Shown: positions 52,817-62,344, counted from the stretch's first letter. The stretch: 64,000 nt of DNA from Euzebyella marina (GCF_014855515.1 NZ_JACYFK010000003.1:434001-498000); one strand, 5' to 3'. The notes: generated by a model not told the origin, from the sequence alone. Numbers and translations: made by a program.

Positions 52817-53689
52817 ATGAATAGTTTAAAAATTACAGACCTTAATCTTACCTATAAGAATGGTTACAACGCCATTAATGGAATTTCCCTGGACATTAAA
52901 AATGGAATGTTTGGTCTATTGGGCCCCAATGGTGCCGGTAAATCATCCTTAATGAAAACTATAGTAGGGTTACAAAAACCATCTTCGGGCACCATAGAGT
53001 TTAATGATATAGATATAGTCGAGCAAAGTGATTATATCAAGAAGAACCTAGGGTTTTTACCACAAGATTTTGGGGTGTACCCAAGAGTAAATGCTTATGA
53101 TTTATTGAACCATATTGCCATTTTAAAAGGTATTAGTAACAAATTAGAGCGTCAAAATCAGATTCAATACCTGTTGGAAAAGGTGAATCTATGGCATTTT
53201 AAAGATAAAGAGGTTCATACGTTTTCGGGTGGAATGAAACAACGTTTTGGCGTGGCGCAAGCCTTATTGGGAAATCCTAAAATAATCATCGTAGACGAAC
53301 CAACGGCTGGGTTAGACCCCGAAGAGCGTAACCGTTTCAACACTCTTTTAAGTGATATTAGTACGGAAGTCATTGTCATTTTGTCAACTCATTTAGTTGA
53401 AGACGTAAAAAATCTCTGTTCTGAAATGACCATTATGAACAAGGGTAGAATCTTGAAAACAGGAAAGCCTAAGGCATTAATTGAAGAGCTACAAGGTAAG
53501 ATTTGGTCAAAATCTATTGTTAAAAGTGAATTGGAATATTACCAAACCACCTTCAAGGTCATTAGTCAGCAACTCATTGAACGTCAATTACAGATTACGG
53601 TATGTTCATCTGAAAGGTTAGAGGGGTTCCACCTAACAGAACCCATATTAGAGCACGTTTACTTTAATGTTCTTTCACAAAACAACTAA
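52817..53689 (+). CDS. ABC transporter ATP-binding protein
   Basis: A 290-residue ATPase of the ABC-2 type exporters. Walker A is GPNGAGKSS (36-44), Q-loop LPQDFGVYP (about 79-87), signature FSGGMKQRFG (about 136-145), Walker B IIIVDEPTAGLDP (about 156-168) and H-loop STHLVEDV. The C-terminal extension is typical of the group. It pairs with the following permease/peptidase fusion, 2 nt away, forming one transporter. Confidence 0.93.
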   Translation: MNSLKITDLNLTYKNGYNAINGISLDIKNGMFGLLGPNGAGKSSLMKTIVGLQKPSSGTIEFNDIDIVEQSDYIKKNLGFLPQDFGVYPRVNAYDLLNHIAILKGISNKLERQNQIQYLLEKVNLWHFKDKEVHTFSGGMKQRFGVAQALLGNPKIIIVDEPTAGLDPEERNRFNTLLSDISTEVIVILSTHLVEDVKNLCSEMTIMNKGRILKTGKPKALIEELQGKIWSKSIVKSELEYYQTTFKVISQQLIERQLQITVCSSERLEGFHLTEPILEHVYFNVLSQNN

Positions 53690-53691
53690 TT

Positions 53692-56600
53692 ATGAACGCT
53701 ATATTTCAGTTTCAAGTAAGGCATAGTAGTAATCGTTGGGTTTTGGGCTTAACAGCTCTTATTTTATTGTTTATAGGCTTGTTTGCAGGCTACAAATTCA
53801 ACCTGACCGCCGGCGAAGGAATTTATCTTAATTCGCCGTATACCATAGGGTTTATGGTAGCATTATTGAGTCTTTCAATTATATTTTTAGCCATCTTGTT
53901 TGCGCTAGAGATCCTGTATAAAGAGTGGGATTCAAAATTTGATATCATACTATTCTCTTACCCTGTTTCCCTCAAAAAGTATTTATTAGGCAAGTTTTCC
54001 TTTTTTGCCACCAAAACACTGTTGAGCTTTTTCATTTTGATTGTTGGCTTTGTAGTTGGTCAAAATTTGCGAACAGGCGATGAAATGCAATTAGGGTTCA
54101 ACCTCTGGTCATACGTGTATCCGTTCTTGATTTTTGGGGTAGTGAATTGTCTTCTTGTATGTAGTTTTCTGTTCATGATTGCCTATACCACCCGTAAAAA
54201 ATTATTGGTTGTTATTGGTGGGTTATTGCTCTATGTTCTTTATATGGTGCTGTTAGTGTTTTCTAATTCCCCTTTCATGGCCGGGAGTATGCCACAATCT
54301 ATAGAGGTGCAACAATTATCATCGATTATAGACCCCTTTGGTACATCTGCATACTTTTTTGAGGCCAGACATTTTAGTGTAATAGAGAAGAATGAGTTCG
54401 TCACGCCCTTATTAGGATTTCTGGCTTTGAACAGAACCGTTTATGTATTGTTATCAATGGTCTTTTTGTGGATGGCCAATCGCTATTATGCGTTTACTAA
54501 AACAGTAAGCAAAAAGGAATTAAAGCAAAAAAAACTAAGGAAGCCTAATCCAACGAGTCACATAATACAGAATGTTAAAACACCGACGTTCAATTTTGCG
54601 AAGGCATCAGAAGTTAAAGCTGTTCTGTCCTTTGCTAAAGTAGATTTAATTTACCTCTTTAAAAGTGTAACGATTGTAGCAGTTTCTATTTTGCTAGTGT
54701 TTTTTGTAGGAATGGAAATGTTTGCAGAAATCGATAAAGGCATTCGTTTACCTGAATACTATGCTAGTTCAGGGCTTTTGGCCACTTCCATTTCCCAAAG
54801 CTTTCATTTGTTGGCAGCTTTAATATTGGTCTATTTTGTTAATGATTTGTACTGGAGAAGTTATGCTGCTAATTTTTATTTAATAGAGCAGAGCACATTT
54901 TTTTCTAAGGTAAAATTAAAAGGGCATCTAATTTCGGTAAGTGCATTAGTTGTGTTCTTTACGATACTACTTGTCTTATTGGCTCTCGTATTTCAAGTAA
55001 GTTATGGCTATTTTCATATCGATTGGTGGGCTTATTGGGGCGTCGTGGTTTTCAATACGCTTCCTCTCATTTTATTGGCTGCTTTTTTAGTGATTATCAA
55101 CAGCCTCTTAAAAAATAAATATGCGGCGCTTGGTGTTTCTATTTTGTCGGTAATCGTTCTTACCACACCCTTAATAAAAATGGTGATACCATATCCTTTA
55201 CTACATGTTTTTTCTGGATTTAGGGGAATTTATAGTGACCTAAATGGGTATGGGGTTTACCTTCCAGCCTTTATGTACCGTTTGTGTTTTGGAACAGGTC
55301 TATTAGGTATTTTGTGGATGTTACATTCCTATTTCAACACCAGAGCGTGGACAAAATTAAAATCGGGTCTGGTGGTACTTTTTCTGGGATTGGCTCTTTT
55401 TAGTGGTTCGAAATTTATAAACGGGTATATCCCCAAAAATGAAGATGCCAAGGTCTTGGAAGCTGCTAGTTATGAAAAAAACTACCGCCATTATCAAGAT
55501 GTAGCGCAACCCACCATTACAGAAGTAGGCACTAAAATAGACTTATATCCCTCTGAAAATGCCTATCAAATAGAAGGAACCTATACCCTGGAAAATTTAG
55601 CTGATGAATCCATTGGAAGTATTCTATTCAATTTTCACTCTGACTTAAAATTAGAGGACGCAACACTTAGAATACACGATGATGAAATTTCAATAGATGA
55701 GTTTGTCTCAGAGGTTAAACTGGATGCACCATTGATCCCAAATGAAGTGTGTACGTTAAAATTCAAACTGTCCTATAAATGGTATGCTGTTAACGGCCAC
55801 GAATCTTTTAATGCCATAGTGGATAACGGCTCATTTATGAGAATTAGCAATTATTACCCAGCCCTAGGCTATCAATCTGATAACGAATTAGAAGATGTAC
55901 AAAAACGGGAAGACTATGGATTAGGGGAGCCAAACGCATTAAAATCATTGGAGATGCCTGAAGTTTACATCAAGGATTTTATTGACCTAAACATGACTGT
56001 GTCTACGGAGGTTGGTCAAACGCCCATAGGTATCGGAAACCTAAAAAAGTCTTGGACAGAAAACGGAAGGGTGTATAGTCAGTACAAAACGAACGGACTT
56101 CCCTTTAGGTTTGCAGTAGCATCTTCTAAGTATCAAAAAAAATCTATAACACATAGGGGCATCGCTATTGAAGTGTTATATGATGAAAGGCACCTCGAGA
56201 ATGTAGATAGATTAGTAAACAATGCGGTGTTGAGTCTAGATTATTGCATAGATAATTTTAATGGGTACCCATTTGAAAAAATAAGCTTTGTTGAGGTCTC
56301 CTCTTTTACAAGCGGCTTTGCGGCTACAGCATATCCCGCCACCATTTTTATGACCGAGAACATGATTTTCCATACCAATATAGAGAGTGACCCAACCAAA
56401 GATGTGATCAATGAATTGGCAGGTCATGAACTGGCCCATATTTGGTGGGGAAACAGCCAAATAAACCCAGATGAAAGAGAAGGCGCTTCCATGCTTACGG
56501 AATCCTTAGCCATGTACACCGAAATGATGATTTACAAAAAACTGTATGGTAAAGAGCGTATGATGGAACGTGTTCAGGTTCACCAACAAATTTATGATAA

Positions 56601-56865
56601 TGAAAAAGGGCTTTACGGTAATACACCGTTGTACAAAGTGCCTTATGGTGCAACACACATAGCCTACTCAAAGGGTGCCATTGCTATGGTCAAACTATCT
56701 GAATTGATAGGTGAAGAAAAAGTAAATGAAGCACTTAAGAACTTTTTACTCCATAATAAATACCCTCAAAAGCCCACGTCTTTAGACTTGTTGGAAGAAT
56801 TTTACAATGTTGCACCCAATCAAGATGCTAAATCTGAAATGGTGAAGCTGTTTACGACTATATGA
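53692..56865 (+). CDS. ABC-2 permease fused to an M1 aminopeptidase domain
   Basis: A 1057-residue protein. The first 600 residues hold about a dozen hydrophobic segments (starting WVLGLTALILLFIGLFAGYK), the transporter's membrane part, in two half-permease blocks. A soluble domain follows, with an M1-type architecture: an N-terminal beta domain (about 625-780) and a catalytic domain containing the zinc motif H912-E-x-x-H916 (GHELAHIWWG) and the third-ligand region MLTESLAMYTE. The GAMEN exopeptidase motif is replaced by FAATAYPATIF, so exopeptidase activity is uncertain. Such fusions occur across Bacteroidota. Ends with a helical tail. Transported substrate unknown. Confidence 0.87.
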   Translation: MNAIFQFQVRHSSNRWVLGLTALILLFIGLFAGYKFNLTAGEGIYLNSPYTIGFMVALLSLSIIFLAILFALEILYKEWDSKFDIILFSYPVSLKKYLLGKFSFFATKTLLSFFILIVGFVVGQNLRTGDEMQLGFNLWSYVYPFLIFGVVNCLLVCSFLFMIAYTTRKKLLVVIGGLLLYVLYMVLLVFSNSPFMAGSMPQSIEVQQLSSIIDPFGTSAYFFEARHFSVIEKNEFVTPLLGFLALNRTVYVLLSMVFLWMANRYYAFTKTVSKKELKQKKLRKPNPTSHIIQNVKTPTFNFAKASEVKAVLSFAKVDLIYLFKSVTIVAVSILLVFFVGMEMFAEIDKGIRLPEYYASSGLLATSISQSFHLLAALILVYFVNDLYWRSYAANFYLIEQSTFFSKVKLKGHLISVSALVVFFTILLVLLALVFQVSYGYFHIDWWAYWGVVVFNTLPLILLAAFLVIINSLLKNKYAALGVSILSVIVLTTPLIKMVIPYPLLHVFSGFRGIYSDLNGYGVYLPAFMYRLCFGTGLLGILWMLHSYFNTRAWTKLKSGLVVLFLGLALFSGSKFINGYIPKNEDAKVLEAASYEKNYRHYQDVAQPTITEVGTKIDLYPSENAYQIEGTYTLENLADESIGSILFNFHSDLKLEDATLRIHDDEISIDEFVSEVKLDAPLIPNEVCTLKFKLSYKWYAVNGHESFNAIVDNGSFMRISNYYPALGYQSDNELEDVQKREDYGLGEPNALKSLEMPEVYIKDFIDLNMTVSTEVGQTPIGIGNLKKSWTENGRVYSQYKTNGLPFRFAVASSKYQKKSITHRGIAIEVLYDERHLENVDRLVNNAVLSLDYCIDNFNGYPFEKISFVEVSSFTSGFAATAYPATIFMTENMIFHTNIESDPTKDVINELAGHELAHIWWGNSQINPDEREGASMLTESLAMYTEMMIYKKLYGKERMMERVQVHQQIYDNEKGLYGNTPLYKVPYGATHIAYSKGAIAMVKLSELIGEEKVNEALKNFLLHNKYPQKPTSLDLLEEFYNVAPNQDAKSEMVKLFTTI

Positions 56866-56882
56866 CGAAAAGATGAATGCCT

Positions 56883-57130
56883 AAAGCCACACGGATATGG
56901 CGAGTTGCATTCGCGGCTTGCTGCCGCAATGGTAGCCATTCGACGCCTATTCGCTATATCCGATGTTAGATACAGTGGCAAAGGCAATTTAGTGAAAATA
57001 AAATGGGGTTGGAGCCGTAGTTTTGGCGGATGTGCAGTCGTACTGCGTGGCGTTAAGGATATTTAGTGTTTGCTGTCGGGTCGGAGTGGCGCAAACACGT
57101 GCCGCAGGCGTTGTGACTAACGGTTATACA
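56883..57130 (+). repeat. Long intergenic repeat, copy 1
   Basis: About 248 nt, starting GCCACACGGATATGG and ending ACTAACGGTTATACA. Shares long identical blocks with copies at 58594 and 60346: ATGGTAGCCATT, GGCAAAGGCAATTTAGTGAA and TTTTGGCGGATGTG. All three have the same orientation. Copies 1 and 3 also share the right half (CGCAAACAC, TGCCGCAGG). Confidence 0.85.
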
Positions 57131-57133
57131 TTG

Positions 57134-58582
57134 TTATATGCTGGCCGTAATTAGTTCAATAAGTTCTTTTTCACTTGGTCTAGGTGCATTGTCATTTATT
57201 ATTTTACCATCCTTTCCAAAAAGTAAATATCTCGGAATGGTTTTGATGTTATAATTTTTATAAAGATTGGATTCTTTCCAATTTGATATTATGTGATTTT
57301 CTTCTTCTTTCGACAGATTTTCTAATTTGGAAGCCCTAACCCAAGATGAATAGTCATTATCTATTGAAATTTCTATGACTTTAAGTTTGTCTTCATTGAA
57401 TTTTTGTTTTAAGTCTTTAAGAAATGGCATTTCCTTTCGGCAAGGAGCACACCAACTTGCCCAAAAGTCCACTAAAACTAATTTGCCTCTATATTTTGAA
57501 AGCACTTCTTCGAAAGTCAACTCGCTGTCATTAACAAGGTTAGTTAATATTCCAACAGTTCTATCGGTTGCATTTAGTCTCTTTGAATTCTCCTTTTGCT
57601 TATCAATAAAAGAAATCCATTTATTTTTAAATTCTTCATTTTTGTTAACTGTATAAAATTTTGTTAGATATTGGTCGAATTTTGGTTTTTCAACAAAAAA
57701 TATACTTTTAAGATAGGAGTTCAATAAAACCTCTTTTGTGGAATTATTCAAAAATGTCTCTTGTTTATTAACAAAGTCAAATAGTACAGAATTCTGAACT
57801 TGATTATCTTCTTTAAAATATTTGTATAAAATCAAAGCCTTCAAAAATTCTATATATTCTTCATTGTTAAGTAATTCTTTTTCATGAAGATTTACACCTA
57901 AACTTTGAATGTCCAACTCTATATTATGGTTTTTAGCTTCTCTAATTGTAGCAGTAGCAAACTTTAATTTTTGATTTATTTTTTCTGTTGAATAGAATTT
58001 ATCTGAAATGCTATTACTGGCATTTAGACTATCTAGTAATTTAATTGAGTTTCTCTTTATTTTTTCTGAATCGTATTTGTTATTTTGAATTTCGCTCTCA
58101 TCGATTACTATTGCCTTACTTTTGAGATTATATATATAAAGAAGATAACCGAAATTTATTTCACCCCAAGTTCTATAACTATTCAATAGTGTAAATATAG
58201 GATACTCAATCTGTTTAGATTGATTAACATCTATTTTTTCAATATCGATTAAGAGGCTATCTCCCTTTTCAAGTTGTAACTCATAGAAAAATCCAACGAA
58301 CGGATCGCCACCAATTATTTTGATAGTGTTTTGTGTTGGTATAGTTACTGATGTTTTGTTTTCTTTAAATCCGAGATACAACATGTCAGGCTTGTCCTGC
58401 ATTTCATTCACGAAAAGATTTGTGAAAAGTGTATTTATAGTGTCATTCACATTAATGACAACCTCGTTCCTTTTTTCGATTTTCTTTTCTTTGATGATTG
58501 AAACTTCAGAACTATTTTCTTTCTTTTTTTCTTGACAGCCAAAAAGAGAGAATAATGATATTATTAGTAAAATGTTTTTCAT
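57134..58582 (-). CDS. TlpA/ResA-like thioredoxin lipoprotein
   Basis: A 482-residue predicted lipoprotein. I take the ATG at 58582, since the residues before it are encoded by the intergenic repeat; from there MKNILLIISLFSLFGCQ is a perfect lipobox with Cys16. The first 330 residues are an AT-rich, helix-rich region without a named family. The C-terminal 130 residues are a thioredoxin-like domain with WCAPC (about 377-381; VDFWASWCAPCRKEMP) and the IKTIPRYLLFGKDG cis-Pro loop, i.e. a thiol-disulfide oxidoreductase on the periplasmic face. Between intergenic repeat copies 1 and 2. Confidence 0.85.
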   Translation of the reverse strand: MKNILLIISLFSLFGCQEKKKENSSEVSIIKEKKIEKRNEVVINVNDTINTLFTNLFVNEMQDKPDMLYLGFKENKTSVTIPTQNTIKIIGGDPFVGFFYELQLEKGDSLLIDIEKIDVNQSKQIEYPIFTLLNSYRTWGEINFGYLLYIYNLKSKAIVIDESEIQNNKYDSEKIKRNSIKLLDSLNASNSISDKFYSTEKINQKLKFATATIREAKNHNIELDIQSLGVNLHEKELLNNEEYIEFLKALILYKYFKEDNQVQNSVLFDFVNKQETFLNNSTKEVLLNSYLKSIFFVEKPKFDQYLTKFYTVNKNEEFKNKWISFIDKQKENSKRLNATDRTVGILTNLVNDSELTFEEVLSKYRGKLVLVDFWASWCAPCRKEMPFLKDLKQKFNEDKLKVIEISIDNDYSSWVRASKLENLSKEEENHIISNWKESNLYKNYNIKTIPRYLLFGKDGKIINDNAPRPSEKELIELITASI

Positions 58583-58593
58583 CGGCTTGTATA

Positions 58594-58765
58594 AAACGCC
58601 ACGCGGATATAGGGAGTTGCGTTGGCAACTTGCTGCCGCAATGGTAGCCATTAGACGCATGTTCGCCATACCCTATGTTAGGTACAGTGTCAAAGGCAAT
58701 TTAGTGAAAATAATGAATGGGGTTGGTGCCTTAGTTTTGGCGGATGTGCAGTCGTACTGCGTGGC
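58594..58765 (+). repeat. Long intergenic repeat, copy 2 (shorter)
   Basis: About 172 nt matching copies 1 and 3 from the CCACGCGGATAT start to GTCGTACTGCGTGG, then diverging. It includes the start-codon-like ATGs that extend the neighbouring reading frame artificially. The remaining 58766-58890 has no coding signal. Confidence 0.8.
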
Positions 58766-58890
58766 TAGTTGCGTGATTCGTTCGGTAAGATATCAAAAAA
58801 ACGGAATAGGGACTAGGCGGAATTCGCTAGAATTCTGTGAGAGTTCTTTCATAGACAATTAGTCATATACGTCGTTGCTCTTTCGTTTAT

Positions 58891-59487
58891 TTATTTTGAT
58901 TTTGAATATTCGATCAATTCCTCAACGTAGTGAAAATCTCCTTGATTTTGAGTGAGTTTTATGAAGTTTTTTACAGCAGGTGCATATAACCAAACTTCTG
59001 TTTCATTCGCACTATATCCTCGGGAATTGGTTGTTTTACCCGTGTATTTTATAGTGTAGGCCATAAATGTTCCGGCTTCTACGGTTTCTTCTTTGTAGGA
59101 CAAAACTTCGGCATCCTGACTTTGGTTTCCAGTTGTACCATCTTGACTCGTCCAACTGTTTTCAAATTTCCATGTTTTACCAACTTCGAGAGGCCAGTCG
59201 TACTTGGGTGTTTCGCTTACTTCTGGTTTAACGATTTCGGTAACAGGAATAGTATCTTTACCAATAGTTATACCTAGGGCTCGTTTAAAACTTACAATTT
59301 CTCTTGTATCTGTTCCATCCGAGCGAACCTCTCCTTCAGTAGTTACACCTTTATATTTCCAGACCCATTTTTCGCCAAGCTGATAGTCAGTTAGAGTCGG
59401 TTGGTTGGTAGTGCTGGATTTAGTTGAGTTGTTACAGGAGGAACTTAGTAATACCATGGCAAGTACTACTAGAATTCGATATTTCAT
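58891..59487 (-). CDS. Hypothetical lipoprotein
   Basis: A 198-residue predicted lipoprotein; the ATG at 59487 starts MKYRILVVLAMVLLSSSCNN, with lipobox Cys18, and is preferred over an in-frame ATG at 59553. The mature part is beta-rich, opening LGEKWVWKYKG and containing a WPLEVGKTWKFENSW repeat of similar character, the pattern of small calycin-like or DUF domains in Bacteroidota lipoproteins. No enzyme motif. Codon use is AT-rich as in its neighbours. Function unknown. Confidence 0.72.
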   Translation of the reverse strand: MKYRILVVLAMVLLSSSCNNSTKSSTTNQPTLTDYQLGEKWVWKYKGVTTEGEVRSDGTDTREIVSFKRALGITIGKDTIPVTEIVKPEVSETPKYDWPLEVGKTWKFENSWTSQDGTTGNQSQDAEVLSYKEETVEAGTFMAYTIKYTGKTTNSRGYSANETEVWLYAPAVKNFIKLTQNQGDFHYVEELIEYSKSK

Positions 59488-59592
59488 TTTATTCTTTAGG
59501 ACATATGACGTTATAGATTCAAATTTGTTACAACTACTAAAAGTGGCTGCCAAGCAGTAAATCTTTTAAGTTTGAATTTATTTTTAGTTGTT

Positions 59593-60318
59593 TTATTTCA
59601 AAGATTTGTATTCAATATCTATTAGCGCGATTAACTCCGTTATACTATTTTTTAATAAAACTGATTGCCTTGTATAATAATTAAGTTGTCTAGAAGAAAT
59701 GTAAATATCAGCTAATATTCGTTTGTCTGTAATTATAATTGGTGAACCAAAGTCACCATATTTTATTTCATACGCATATTTATTTCGCAATTCATTAGAA
59801 CGATCTAGCACATCCTCTCCAATACTAATGATATTTTGGGCTTCCAATTCATAGATATTTTGAATATTATTAAATAGCTCACGATTTCTTATGATGTTTG
59901 ACTTTCCTTCAGATATCATTGAATTATAAGTTCCAATTTTTGGTCGAAATTTTCTATCTGTAAAGAAAATATATTCCAATTCTGAAACTCCTTCCACCTT
60001 AGGTAGCTTACCAATAATTTCCTCGAATATCAAGTCAATAGTTGTGTCTTGAGACATTAATTGAGCTATGCGCCACTTGTGATCTTTAATTACTTGAGAC
60101 AACAATAATGTATCTTGAACTAAATCACTCTTTATTTCTTTGAGATAAACTTTTTCTGCATCTCTGGTTTTTTTTAACTCATTCGAGTTATTTATACTAA
60201 GCGCAATTAAAATTCCAATAACTACAAGAATAATTTCTCCGATGGCATAAAGAACATAATTAACGACCTTTTTATCTCTTATCATATTATGTCTTATTTT
60301 TCTAAAGATTTTTGCCAT
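59593..60318 (-). CDS. DUF6090-family membrane protein
   Basis: A 241-residue protein; the ATG at 60318 (MAKIFRKIRHNMI) gives the family's usual start, whereas the frame extends 12 codons into repeat copy 3. One membrane helix follows immediately: YVLYAIGEIILVVIGILIAL (about 19-38), then a long helical extracytoplasmic region. The N-terminal pattern (FRKIR, then YAIGEIxLVxIGILIALxINN) is diagnostic of DUF6090, very abundant in Flavobacteriaceae accessory regions, of unknown function. Confidence 0.8.
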   Translation of the reverse strand: MAKIFRKIRHNMIRDKKVVNYVLYAIGEIILVVIGILIALSINNSNELKKTRDAEKVYLKEIKSDLVQDTLLLSQVIKDHKWRIAQLMSQDTTIDLIFEEIIGKLPKVEGVSELEYIFFTDRKFRPKIGTYNSMISEGKSNIIRNRELFNNIQNIYELEAQNIISIGEDVLDRSNELRNKYAYEIKYGDFGSPIIITDKRILADIYISSRQLNYYTRQSVLLKNSITELIALIDIEYKSLK

Positions 60319-60345
60319 TGGTTTATTTTGGATTTTACTGAAGCA

Positions 60346-60600
60346 CAAAGCCACGCGGATATGTCGAGTTGCATTCGCAGCTTGCTGCCATTAGTAATGG
60401 TAGCCATTAGACCCATATTCGCCATATCCGATGTTAGATATAGTGGCAAAGGCAATTTAGTGAAAATAATGAATGGGGTTGGTGCCTTAGTTTTGGCGGA
60501 TGTGTAGTCGTACTGCAAGGCGTTAGGAACATTTAGTGTTCGCGGTCGGCACGAAGTGGCGCAAACACTTGCCGCAGGTATTATTACTAACGTGTTTGTG
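60346..60600 (+). repeat. Long intergenic repeat, copy 3
   Basis: About 255 nt nearly identical to copy 1 over its whole length, ending TTACTAACGTGTTTGTG. Same orientation. Upstream of the DUF6090 gene (minus strand), so the order on the minus strand is repeat, two genes, repeat, gene, repeat. Sequence 60601-60735 next to it carries no coding signal. Confidence 0.85.
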
Positions 60601-60735
60601 TATGGAAAGTTGAGCTTCTGCGGGTGAGAATTTTTCGCAGGAAAATCAGACGTAACAAAAATGCAACTACCTTTGTTTAAGCACTATGTAGCGATTTTTT
60701 GAAATATGTGATTAACTACAGTTCTTTTTAAGATA

Positions 60736-60912
60736 TTAGAATTTATTACTTTCTTCTGATGTGTTTTTTTTGTCAAGTGTAGATCCTATTCCGACTCCAA
60801 TAGCTATGCCAAGACTAAGCCATAATGCTAGATTATCTGTTGCAACTCCAACAGCGGTCCCAATTCCAACTCCGATTGCAATTCCAATTGCTAGTTTGTT
60901 ATTTTTTTTCAT
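60736..60912 (-). CDS. Small glycine-zipper membrane protein (58 aa)
   Basis: ATG at 60912 to TAA at 60736. Two hydrophobic helices (about 7-25 and 29-44) have Gly every two to four residues (IAIGVGIGTAVGVA and LSLGIAIGVGIG), a glycine-zipper pattern, with charged ends. The plus-strand frame across the same bases is a shadow made of Pro/Ile repeats. Small proteins like this are common single-gene inserts in flavobacterial genomes. Function unknown. Confidence 0.65.
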   Translation of the reverse strand: MKKNNKLAIGIAIGVGIGTAVGVATDNLALWLSLGIAIGVGIGSTLDKKNTSEESNKF

Positions 60913-61054
60913 AAAGATTTTATTATTTAAATTTTTTGATGTCTATTCTGTTCATTACATAATGTCATAACAGATACCAATTTTATTAGTGCTCTTGTGG
61001 TATTAAATGTTACAAATATTATTTTAGAATATTGCTTATAAGTATCTCTTTAAG

Positions 61055-61210
61055 ACAATTGTAGCTAACGTTTAGTACACGAAAAGTAGGCGATTTCGAA
61101 GCGCGAAACTTTCGAATAAGCACAAAATTTTGATACAAGCTGAAACCGTTAATTTTACTGCTATTTTGCCCATTTTTTATATAAATTGTTGGCGGTTCGT
61201 TGTTTTTTGT
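61055..61210. other. Cassette-type spacer with CTAACG end
   Basis: Noncoding stretch starting at GCTAACGTTTAGTACACG (about 61062-61079), with a palindromic TTTCGAA-rich part. It is a different sequence from repeat copies 1-3 but has the same CTAACG edge and the same position between single genes. Confidence 0.4.
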
Positions 61211-61219
61211 TTTCTTTCA

Positions 61220-61645
61220 TTAAGTTGTTTGTTCTACTCCGTCCCGTATTGCCTCTTCAAGTGTGGCAATATTTATGTCTTTCAATTTTTTGAACTTAAT
61301 ACAATAGCCTGTTACACTTGCCTTACCTATTGTTTTTCCATAGGTTTCAGGTAAATACTTTTTGTTTTCAATACCCATTATATAAACAGATATACCCGTT
61401 GTGTTTGCACTAATTCCAACTTGAAAAAACTCTTTGGTTTTTCCGTTAGCATATTTTATTGTTTGAAGTCCATAGCCGATTTGAGGATTAGTTACTATTT
61501 TGCCTTTATCGTCCTTGCCATCTAAAAACCAAAGTTTGGCATCTGGTAGAACTTGAAGTATCTGATTATGCAAAACTTCAACGTCCGAACGTTTTGGTTC
61601 GGGTTGTGAAGCAATGTAATTTTTAATTTGTTCTTGTATACCCAT
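61220..61645 (-). CDS. DUF1801-family protein
   Basis: A 141-residue cytoplasmic protein of the DUF1801/YdhG-like group: an opening helix (IKNYIASQPEPKRSDVEVLHNQILQV pattern from about 7), the P-D-A-K-L-W segment near 34-39 and a single alpha/beta domain after it. The group has no established function, though the fold is used in small-molecule binding. Single gene between cassette-type spacers. Confidence 0.75.
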   Translation of the reverse strand: MGIQEQIKNYIASQPEPKRSDVEVLHNQILQVLPDAKLWFLDGKDDKGKIVTNPQIGYGLQTIKYANGKTKEFFQVGISANTTGISVYIMGIENKKYLPETYGKTIGKASVTGYCIKFKKLKDINIATLEEAIRDGVEQTT

Positions 61646-62344
61646 ACGCTGTTCTTTAGCAACTAAATCTTAATTATTAATTATAAGCTCGTACTTGTCG
61701 TTTTTATTATTGAATCGGTTGCATTATCCTTGTATTTCATTTTTTTGTTATGAATTTTCAATGTCTTTGGCTGGCTTGTTTTCCAATGACCGCTAACTTG
61801 ATTATATGCTGAACTTTATTGTGCATATATCACCAAACTAGTTGGCTATGCTCAAGTTTTGTAGAATATCTTTCAGTACAGTTTCCTTGTGTTATTTAAA
61901 CAGCGTTCAATATAAAGATAATTAAAGGTCATCAAAAAAAGGTTGTTGATGTTGTTCTCAGTTCAGTGGGTTATATGATGATAGTCTTAGGGCTTCACTA
62001 GTTGAAAAGTTTGAGATTTAAAGATGTATTATCCGTGAGTTCAAAAACTGTTTTCGCCATTTATTTTTTAAAAGTAAATGGCATGATAATGATGATAAAT
62101 CTTTAAATCAAACGTGGTTTCTACCACCCCAACTTTCTTAACATATTCCGGTTACTTAAAACATAAAAGATTAGTAATCATAGCGGTAATTAATATTCTG
62201 TTGAATCTGAACACTATTACCTAAAATTTTATAATGAATCTTCAATTTTTAGTAGAATTTATCCATGAAAATTGAAGATTCATGGTCAACATTTCAAGGT
62301 TTGTATACAATAATTGATAGCAATAGAAGGGCCTATTTAGATTT
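61646..62344. other. Noncoding stretch with two inverted repeats
   Basis: About 700 nt with no convincing ORF. It includes GCCATTTA/TAAATGGC arms at 62056-62063 and 62075-62082 and the longer repeat at 62234-62283 described separately. Very AT-rich elsewhere. Confidence 0.5.
62234..62283. promoter_or_regulatory. Perfect 16-bp inverted repeat upstream of the OMP gene
   Basis: ATGAATCTTCAATTTT (62234-62249) and AAAATTGAAGATTCAT (62268-62283) are exact reverse complements with an 18-nt spacer, 61 nt before the outer-membrane gene start. Could be an operator, or an mRNA stem if transcription begins upstream. Confidence 0.5.

Noticed and set aside
58583-58669. N-terminal extension of the TlpA-like protein
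   Set aside because: The extra residues are encoded by intergenic repeat copy 2; the lipoprotein signal starts at 58582.
56883-60600. True integron attC array
   Set aside because: GTTAGRT-like heptamers occur inside the repeats but no matching RYYYAAC partner or integron integrase could be identified; kept only as a hypothesis.
60761-60970. 69-aa plus-strand ORF rich in Pro and Ile
   Set aside because: It is the complement of the Gly-rich membrane protein on the minus strand, which has the more natural composition.
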